A stretch of DNA of 64,000 nucleotides from Auricularia sp. M13 (Eukaryota > Basidiomycota > Agaricomycetes > Auriculariales > Auriculariaceae). Position numbers and translations under genes: made by a program. The DNA is taken from NCBI GenBank assembly GCA_037042915.1, contig CM073196.1, positions 4,154,001-4,218,000 of the forward strand. Direction: 5' to 3'. Positions 57,241 to 64,000 of this stretch are shown one piece after another. The stretch's first letter is position 1, and each line of letters begins with the position of its first letter. The notes below the pieces were generated by a model. That model was given only the letters and a program-made list of their open reading frames with translations. It ran no database searches and had not been told where the DNA came from.

Positions 57241-58491
57241 TCACAGGTTGAGATGAGGCAGAAGATGCTCCCGCACAAAACTCTCAAAGGTGGCAGGCTT
57301 GAAGCCGTACTCTGCAAGCTGGTCAGAAACACGATTGACAGATCAACGCTTCAACGTCGTGCTTACTCTCTAGCAGAGGATCGGGGATCTTTCTGTCCGT
57401 GTACATGCCATACCGCGGATTGTTGAGGAATTTATACATCGCCGCGACGTCCTTTAGCAGATTTCACTTCAGCCCGAGACAACTGCGAATAGAAACTCAG
57501 AAAACATACCGGCAGACTGTCGAACGTCATTGGCGGGCCAATGCGAACTTGACGACCGGAGACTTTGGCCACGATATCGGCCTGCTCCTGCAGGGTGAGG
57601 AGGTTGTGCCACATCACGACCTCTTGGCCGACAAAGGCGTCCCTATGCGACAAGATGGTTCTGACCGCCTCTCCGGTATCTTTCTCAATGCGAACCATTG
57701 GGTCTGTGTGACTGATCAGTGCCTGAATCATCAATGCCTGAGCACGTACATGGTATGTCAGGCACGGCGCCACCGTAGGTCAGGAGGATAGTGTCTTCCT
57801 CAGCATTGTAAACGGTATATCCGAGGAAGTAGACGTAATCTGCCAGCGAGAAGAGTCGCTCAGCCTCGTTAGTAGTCTCATTCACACCAAAGCAATAATG
57901 AGCGTCTTACTTTCCATGAATGCACCGACGAAAAGAATGGTCGCGGGGAGCCCAATGGACGCAATGTGCTCTGTGATAACGGCCTTCTGGTCGAAATGGC
58001 GCGCGGTCAACTCGCCCTTGGTCCGCTTCTCCACGGACTCAAGCGCGGACCAGACGAAGTGGCGCACGCCGGCGGTCTTCGCGGCGTCCGCCATGTTCTT
58101 GCCCTGCGCCACCTCTTGGTCCGTCGCGACAGTCACGGAAAAGACCTGAGATGATTGTATAAGACGATGTACCGACGGTAATACAAAATTGCAGCATCGT
58201 ACAGCGTCAGCGCCCGTGTACGCTTGCACGAGCGTCTTGATGTCGTCGAGATCGATTACGACGAGTGCGACGCCAGGGACGGTAGCAATCTCGCGCGCCT
58301 TCGGCGCCTCGGGGTCCCTAACAGCTGCACGAACTCTGAAGCCCGCAGCAGCGAGGGAGCGGACGACGGAGCCGCCTGTGAACGACAACGCAATCCGCTC
58401 AGAAAGACAAATTGCCGAATTGCGCAGCGGAAGTCTTACCCTGACGTCCGGTTGCGCCATGTACAACGACGGTCTTGATGGGGTCAGACAT
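57241..58491 (-). CDS. NmrA-like NAD(P)-binding oxidoreductase
   Basis: About six exons from MSDPIKTVVVHGATGRQ at 58491, with the first intron right after that motif, to FVREHLLPHLNL and TGA at 57241. The Rossmann dinucleotide loop is HGATGRQ-GGSVVRSL across the first junction, then FRVRAAVRDP; VALVVIDLDDIKTLVQAYTG; DAVFSVTVATDQEVAQGKNM; AGVRHFVWSALESV; LTARHFDQKAVITEHI; LPATILFVGAFME; then PMVRIEKDTGEAVRTILSHR, VGQEVVMWHNLLTLQEQADI and the C-terminal KYGMYTDRK-like stretch and YGFKPATFESF. The family includes isoflavone-reductase-like enzymes and the redox-sensing regulator NmrA. Which of these applies cannot be told. The TATA box lies within a direct repeat just upstream. Confidence 0.85.
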
Positions 58492-58557
58492 GGGTGAGGT
58501 GGTTGCTGAGGATAGCAATCTGGGAGATGGAAAGACGGACTGCGAGCGAGCTGATCA

Positions 58558-58674
58558 TCAATATATGCGCCAATTCTTGTTGCTGACGAATCGCAACGAT
58601 TAGCTGTGTCAGCACAGGCAACACCATCGTCAAGGATGCAGTCGATGACTCAGCAGTGAGCGTTTTCGACGTCT
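58558..58674. repeat. Promoter-proximal repeat of the NmrA-like gene, copy 1
   Basis: About 115 bp closely matched by copy 2 at 59009-59126. It contains an AATATAT TATA-like string about 65 bp upstream of the start, a GCTGAC...GTCAGC inverted pair, and TGACTCA, a Gcn4/AP-1-type site, near its far end. Confidence 0.7.
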
Positions 58675-59008
58675 GGGATATGGAAAGACATTATTCTGTT
58701 ATGAAGGAAGGAACGAGTGTAGTGACAGAATTTATTCTGTGATGAGTGGATCTAATGCTAGGCTGCATTCCTTTCTCCTCGAGACCCTAGTCGGGCCAAA
58801 AGCGCTGCAAGGGTTCGGAGGATCCGACATGAGGTGATATCCTGCGCAGTCCTCATCTCCTCGAGCTGTCGCGCAGATTTCCGCAACACGTGTGTTCCTC
58901 AAATCCGTATGAAACTGCGCACCTCGCATCACTGTCAAACGCAGCAGTGCTTCGACAGCCGACACACAGCTTCGATCTCTAAGTGCCTCCTTATTATCGA
59001 TATGTCTA

Positions 59009-59126
59009 TATACGCCGATTCCTGTTGCTGACGAATCGCAGCAATTCGATGTGTCAGCACAGGCAACGCCGGCGTCACGGATGTCGATTATAGTCGATGA
59101 CTCAGCAGTGAGCGTTTTCGACGTCT
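59009..59126. repeat. Direct repeat copy 2 upstream of the NmrA-like gene
   Basis: Same orientation as copy 1, about 447 bp further upstream, with scattered substitutions and a small length difference. TGACTCAGCAGTGAGCGTTT is shared exactly. No gene starts next to it, so it may be a relic of a duplicated promoter or one of two copies of a dispersed repeat. Confidence 0.7.
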
Positions 59127-59833
59127 AAAGAACAATTTAGCCGTGCTCAAGGAATCTGAGCACAGGGCCCCCCCGGAAGGCAGACCTATATACTCCCCCC
59201 CACGGAAAAAAACCGCCGTTCGGAGACAGCCGCCCACTTGCGACACACCTTTCTTTCTACGATCTGCATAAAAAAATAAAGTGTAATAGTAAAAGTTGTA
59301 GGGCACGTCCTTGGGTACATAATCCTCCTCCGAGATCTTGAAACGGGTGCTATACAACTCGACTATGATGTCATCTTTGAGAGGGACCGATATTAATACT
59401 ATCTCCACAACCAGGGAGCATCGAGCTTCCCCCTGATATGAAACCCAGGTTCATTTCGCATGTATGTTGCGTTGCTGAAGCAGTGAAGGTGTACGCGCAA
59501 TATTCGCTTTTATATGAGGTCAAACTTGTCCTCCGGTTCACCGGCCGACTTGCCCTCCGGAATTACTGGATGGGGGAATCCGCAAAACAAGTTTACCATT
59601 GAATAGTATCAAGCCTAAGCATCATGCAAAAATAAAAGTTTCAGGTCGAGTGTATCAAAATTGTGGCAGAAATCGAGAATTTCCCAACGGCAGTTATTTT
59701 CCGTGGCGGGGAGTAGTATATTTATATCTACAGCGTACATTGCGAACGCCCCGTTGCGGGTTGCTAGTTTAAGTCCAAAACGTGATTTCCCGGACTGCGC
59801 CAGCCCATGTAAGAAATTTGAGGGAAAGCTGGG

Positions 59834-60112
59834 CTATCCACGCGTACTTCCAGCTGTTCGGGGCTTTGAGCGGCGTGCAGTCCACGAGCGGCACTGGCCC
59901 ACGCTCAGCCTGGCGCGGGCTCCCCGTCCATTCGCCTTAGTAGGAATGTTGGAAACCGAGTGCGTCGGAATGGTGAGGGCACAGAGACTCTCGCTCACGC
60001 TGCGCAACATGGCAGCTCTGAGCATCGCATGCTGAGGAATGAATAGCGTACCGCTGACGCACATGAGTATGGCAAGCCATGAGAGCGACCGGTGCAAAGT
60101 CAAAGCATTCAT
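59834..60112 (-). CDS. Possible small secreted or anchored protein
   Basis: An ATG-started frame of 92 residues: MNALTLHRSLSWLAILMCVS then GTLFIPQHAML. The first 25 residues resemble a signal peptide or anchor. The rest is basic (RSWTARRSKPRT) and may be intronic rather than coding. No family recognised. It could be chance. Confidence 0.22.
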   Translation of the reverse strand: MNALTLHRSLSWLAILMCVSGTLFIPQHAMLRAAMLRSVSESLCALTIPTHSVSNIPTKANGRGARARLSVGQCRSWTARRSKPRTAGSTRG

Positions 60113-60194
60113 GGCTCGTTGGTAACCACACGAAGACGAAGGATAATCGCTGCTCTAACACTGGATAGAATTACATTCAATCGCACGACAACCC

Positions 60195-62304
60195 TCAAGC
60201 CGCATCTACGCCTACAATCCAAAAGTTGGTCCGCTTAAGCGGGTCGTTCGTCTCGGCGGTCAGCTCGCACGACACCGTATGCTCTCCCGGCTTCAATTTC
60301 GACGAGATCGTATAGCTCCTGCCAGGATATCAGTAAACGATAGCGTCGCGCAGACGCATCAAGCAGGGAGAACGCACTCAATAACGCTGACATGGCGCCA
60401 CCAGAACCCATCGACGAGCACGGCCGAGCCCTCGTCCTGATCGATCCAGCACCGCGCAATGCCCAAGCCGAACTGTGTGCTGCGCATGAAGGTAATACGG
60501 ATCTGGCCCAGCACGCCCGATCGCGTCGCAAAGCTGACGCGCGCGCCGGGCGTTTTGGCGACGTAGAACCAGCCGGCGCCGGTCAACTCCTTCTCCCTGT
60601 GAGTAATTGGAGCGTTAGTCAATGGAAGAGTAGAATTATCAAAGCGAAGTACCAATTCTCGGACGAGGTGGAGACCAGCTTGGTCCGCGCGTCGCGCAAG
60701 GACGTACAGACGGGCTGGATAGCCGGAACCGGCGCGACGGCGACGCCGAACTTGGTCTGCAGGCTGAACGGCGGAATCGTCTCGAGACTTGCATCCGTAG
60801 GCGGTGGGTGACGCATTACGGCGCACATTTGTGCGCGGAGATAGTGGATGAGGATGTCCGTGAGAGCGCGGTGCATCCGATTATTTATCTGTCGAACGAT
60901 CAAGTTGCAGGAGCCCTATATGGAGACGAGGGGAGCGGAACGCACGTGCTTATAATCCGGCTTGCCCTGCTTGTTGATGCCAAAATACGTCGGCGCAGAG
61001 CTTGGGTCCGCCAGTATTCGCGGGAGGACGGCGTTTCGCAGCGAGAGAACAGGGGTGTCATAGTAGTTTGCCACAGCTGCTGGTGGCATTAGCGAGACCT
61101 CCAGTCGTACGATATGAACTCACAGGTATGGTAGTCCCCTCCCGTGGCAAGTCTGGGATACTCGAGGCCAAATACTTGCAAGTTGATGACAGCAGGATTC
61201 GTCTCGAGGAGCAACGCACGGCGCAAAACCCATTCGAAGCTTGCCATTTCCTCGTCGCGGCTAATATACAAAATGCGTCAGGAACCCTTTATGAACGCCA
61301 AGGTAAATGCACAGACCCAAGGTCGTTGATAGCAAACTCGGTGATGACCAGGTCGGGGTCCATGTTGATGTGCTCCTGGAAGCACATGCTGAAGTACGTC
61401 GTACCCGTACCGGGAACGCCGGCGTTGCGCATAGTCAACTGAGAATTGGGAAACTGCTCGCGCCACCAGTCGCGTAGCAGCTCGGTCCATTTCTCTTGCG
61501 GCTCGACCGCGCGCCCGACGGTAACTATCACACAATGAGCATTGCCGCGCGCCCTGAGGGTAAATCTGACGCACCTGAACCGCCGAGAACCGCGATTTTT
61601 ATGGGCTCGCCTGCCAAGGCCTTGCGAAGCACACGTCGGATGCGCGCCCCTGCGCCGTCAAACGATCGCGAGCGCGCGAGAAACGCTTCTCTGTCAAGTC
61701 AAAAAACGAGCATGAATGCTTGACATTCTCGGCGTAGTATGGCAATCAAGAACGCACCCGTACTTCATGCACAACTCGTCTGCGGGCCCACATGCATCGC
61801 ACCAGCCCGGCAGACCGCGAGTGGCATTCTTCGCAGCCGCGCGCGCGTCGTCGTCGTCGTACTCGATGACCACGGACGGATCGTCGTCCGACAGCGCGAG
61901 GTCGTACGGGCCGGCGGATGGAACTCCAGACCCGGAAGAAGATTCCCCCACGCGCCCAGGTACAGCGGGGAGGTAATCGTGGGGCAGGAATGAAGCAATG
62001 AAGGCCGTGACGATGAGCAGCGCGGTGAGGGAGCGCCAGGGCGAGCGGTACAGCGAGTACATGGCGCCGCAAGCTCCCAACAGCAAAAGGGACCCGAGCA
62101 AGAGGGGCGGTCCGCGCTCCAAATGATAGGCTTATATGAAGCCCAAGGGCTAGGGGCGCAACGCACCGAGAACGCGATCATCGCGCTCCCCCGACCTGGA
62201 GCGCAGATCCAGCCGCAGCGTCGGAGAGCGTATGCCACGGCCATGCCACGCCAAGTGAATACACTCAAGAGATCGTCGGCGAGTAATGGCTGCGAGCTGG
62301 ACAT
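60195..62304 (-). CDS. SGNH-type hydrolase/esterase, membrane-anchored
   Basis: A multi-exon gene. The proposed start is MSSSQPLLADDLL at 62304, reaching RGPPLLLGSLLLLGACGAMY by two inferred junctions; this 5' part is tentative. Next come the hydrophobic SLTALLIVTAFIASFL (anchor), an acidic linker (SDDDPSVVIEYDDDD) and GWCDACGPADELCMKYG. The hydrolase part: IKIAVLGGSGASDL (Ser block I), TELLRDWWREQFPNSQLTMR, NAGVPGTGTTYFSMCFQEHI, DPDLVITEFAINDLG, MASFEWVLRRALLLETNPAV, INLQVFGLEYPRL and HIDQVHLRERGHRALTDILI (block V with Asp and His). A C-terminal beta-rich region (REKELTGAGWFYVAKTPGAR, FWIVGVDAA) ends at TGA 60195. Fungal members of this type are thought to deacetylate or modify wall glycans; substrate unknown. 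All catalytic blocks look present. Confidence 0.75.
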
Positions 62305-63375
62305 CTTGAAGCGCGGTGGAAGAACCGTTGGCCCTAAGCGTACTCCGACCATACCCAACATGGCTTAACCTTGGGATCATGAAAGATACTATTTTCGTCT
62401 CCTTGAGCTCATAAGGCACAATGTATAACAAAATGAACACTCACAGAATCCAGGAATGCCGTACGCATAACCGGCTAGTAGTAGTAGCGAAGTTGGACTG
62501 CATGTTTTCGTGAGCCATGCGAGGAAACGTTGAAACTCTTCAAAATGCCACTCACGTTGATTCCAGCAGTCAACCACGACGACTTGCAGTCCGCAATGGC
62601 AGGCAGTGGGATAGAGATCAGGCCTGAAGCTGTGGGCAAAAGGATATGTTCGCAGATTGTCGAATACCCTGGCTCGGACGGGAGTTATGGTTATCGAGAA
62701 GCTGTCCGGCAACCCTGCGTGTCAGACCTTCCGGATACAGTATCGTTGGGAAAGTTCTGAGGGCCAACCGGGAACAATGAATCCAACTGAAGAAGAACTT
62801 CCTTGAGCGAGGGTGCGATGAACGAGGATTCGAATCGGGGTGAGGTGTTGGCTAGCACTTCGACTCGAGCGCTACCAGGACCCGCGCGGTGATGATGAAA
62901 AATCGCTCGTTTACCATATTTCAGCGAAGACACAAAGGTGCGCAGGTCTTCAGCTGCACATTCGCTGGAGCAGGGTATCACTGGTCAGCTTATAACTGTT
63001 CGAACGGCTGCGAAGGGGCAGACGAACCTATCCACAGAATATAGAGTCGAGGAAAGCTTTGGGGCCACGCATCACAAGCAGATTGTAATAATGGTTCTCA
63101 TACAACGACTGTAGAACAAGCGTCAGGTGAGCGTCCGAGGAAAAGCGGTGCCGGAACCTTCAATTTCCATCAGCGGAAGTATTCTCAACATGAGTTTTGG
63201 ATAAGCAAGTCAAAAGCACTCGGTAATAACGAATGCCTGCGCGAATCAAATCTCTGTAACATCTTTAGAAATGGACGCCAGTTAGAAAGTAACAAGCTTA
63301 TAGATACAATAGACCTAATCGTTACACTGAATCAACGAGATAACACTGAATAAGTAATACTACGTTTTAACAATA
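62305..63375. other. Intergenic, about 1.1 kb, with minus-strand coding-like remnants
   Basis: Two overlapping minus-strand frames (62389-62712 and 62691-62981) lack ATG but read like decayed coding sequence, for example SFIAPSLKEVLLQLDSLFPV and WHFEEFQRFLAWLTKTC. They may be the remains of one host gene of the F-box/LRR kind. The stretch 63260-63375 is AT-rich and empty. Confidence 0.3.
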
Positions 63376-64000
63376 TTAACAACCCCAAATTGCAGCGCTG
63401 CGCTGCGTTTTTACACCGAACACCACGCCCGCGTTGCACGCAAGGATAGCCGTGAGAACGGCAGTGTACATCATGAGATCAGGGTCACTGGAGAAGCCAC
63501 CGCCAGCAAGCAGAGCGAGCGACGCGGAATGGCGTGCGACGGACCATCCAATGTACAACCAAAACTACGTGGCGAGTGAGTTAGAGGAAGTGGCACCAAG
63601 AGATCGCGACGTACGAAAGCGAGAAAGACGACGACGCTAAGAACCTTGCGCGCCGCGCATTCGACGCAGGCGGCCATGTAGAGGAACACGGCGGCCACCG
63701 CATAGAATGGCTGAAGCGACGCGAAGAAAAGTCATTATTGAATCACGGAGCTGCACAGACCAGTAGGTAGACGTACCCCGAGCCTTTCGCCGCCGTAGCC
63801 GGCGAGTTCCACCAGTAGCGGTATCTGCGCGACGAGGAAGGCGACGAGCCCAAGAGGCGTGATGCGCTTATTGTCCGGCACGTCCTGCGCGGTGACGCCG
63901 TACGTCGGAGCGGCGAAAGAGATACCGCGCTTTTCGTTCAAGCCGGCAGTCTGACTGGGAGCGTAAACTTCCTGGTCAGCCTCGCCGACGTCGAGAACGG
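63376..64000 (-). CDS. Multi-pass membrane protein, 3' part only (runs off the right edge)
   Basis: Three exons are seen; the 5' end lies beyond 64000. The first visible part reads VLDVGEADQEVYAPSQTAGL and GISFAAPTYGVTAQDVPDNK (cytosolic), then ITPLGLVAFLVAQIPLLVEL, a membrane segment. After a 66-nt intron: PFYAVAAVFLYMAACVECAA (second segment). After a second intron: FWLYIGWSVARHSASLALLA (third) and MMYTAVLTAILACNAGVVFG (fourth), ending RSAAIWGC with TAA at 63376. Frame is kept at both junctions. I do not recognise the family; topology suggests a four-segment or larger membrane protein with a short cytosolic tail. Confidence 0.65.

Larger units (their letters stand above)
58675..60194. other. 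Long intergenic region upstream of the NmrA-like gene
   Basis: Contains repeat copy 2 and AT-rich stretches (about 59265-59300, 59570-59730). The only ATG-started frame with some promise is the small one at 59834-60112, listed separately. No mobile-element gene was recognised. Confidence 0.4.

Noticed and set aside
62820-62850. tRNA B-box-like string (GATTCGAATC)
   Set aside because: No A box or cloverleaf could be built around it and it lies in a coding-like remnant.
1-64000. LTR retroelements, virus-like elements, biosynthetic backbone genes, rRNA or tRNA genes, CRISPR arrays
   Set aside because: Looked for by motif on both strands and none was recognised; absence of tRNA genes is uncertain because it was judged by eye.

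Overview
The window is nuclear DNA of a filamentous basidiomycete, most likely an Agaricomycete and plausibly a wood-decay or polypore-type fungus. Evidence: nearly every gene is broken by many introns of about 45-70 nt with GT...AG borders, start codons lie in short first exons, and the gene content fits (GH16 laminarinase-type glucanase, GT61 transferase, Dal5-type transporters, SGNH esterase, F-box/LRR families, small secreted proteins). The two-gene mobile-type module at 37.5-43.7 kb matches a protein family that I recall as highly multi-copy in Agaricomycetes. No bacterial, organellar, rRNA, tRNA or CRISPR feature was recognised, and no retrovirus-like or other capsid-bearing element was seen. 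All family calls are from motif recognition, not searches.

Layout. 0.6-1.1 kb: small secreted Gly/Pro repeat protein. 1.6-4.2 kb: ACS-family (allantoate permease-like) MFS transporter 1. 4.8-14.4 kb: a block of unrelated genes, namely a conserved secreted protein, a MYND zinc-finger protein, two convergent F-box proteins and RAD54. 14.8-23.8 kb: transporters 2, 3 and 4 in a head-to-tail array, all on the minus strand like transporter 1. 24.5-26.3 kb: O-methyltransferase 1 (minus). 26.8-36.3 kb: a lipid phosphate phosphatase (PAP2), an Ies2/INO80-subunit-B gene, and several intact and decayed copies of a leucine-rich-repeat family; one decayed copy is split by an insertion of about 1.2 kb. 36.4-37.0 kb: a short non-autonomous hAT-like DNA element with GGCTCG-rich inverted ends. 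37.5-43.7 kb: two divergently transcribed genes that look like one mobile module. 44.1-45.3 kb: another intact LRR-family gene. 45.8-47.6 kb: O-methyltransferase 2 (plus), convergent with a divergent transaldolase (47.8-49.1 kb). 50.1-51.7 kb: a poorly resolved region with an exact in-frame 255-bp tandem duplication. 52.2-64 kb: GT61 glycosyltransferase, GH16 glucanase, NmrA-like reductase, SGNH hydrolase, and the 3' part of a membrane protein that runs off the right edge.

How it fits together. The window mixes housekeeping genes (RAD54 recombination motor, Ies2 chromatin remodelling, PAP2 lipid phosphatase) with fast-evolving accessory genes. Three families show local duplication: ACS transporters (4), the LRR family (3 intact plus at least 3 broken copies) and O-methyltransferases (2, in opposite orientation about 19.5 kb apart). 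The two methyltransferases share a TATA box about 45 bp upstream of the start. Together with the transaldolase-like, NmrA-like and transporter genes they could form a loose small-molecule metabolic neighbourhood, but no backbone synthase (PKS, NRPS, terpene cyclase) is present, so this remains inference. The points most worth a second look are the divergent two-gene mobile-type module, the hAT-like element with an internal spliced-looking coding segment, and the insertion with palindromic ends that splits an LRR pseudogene.
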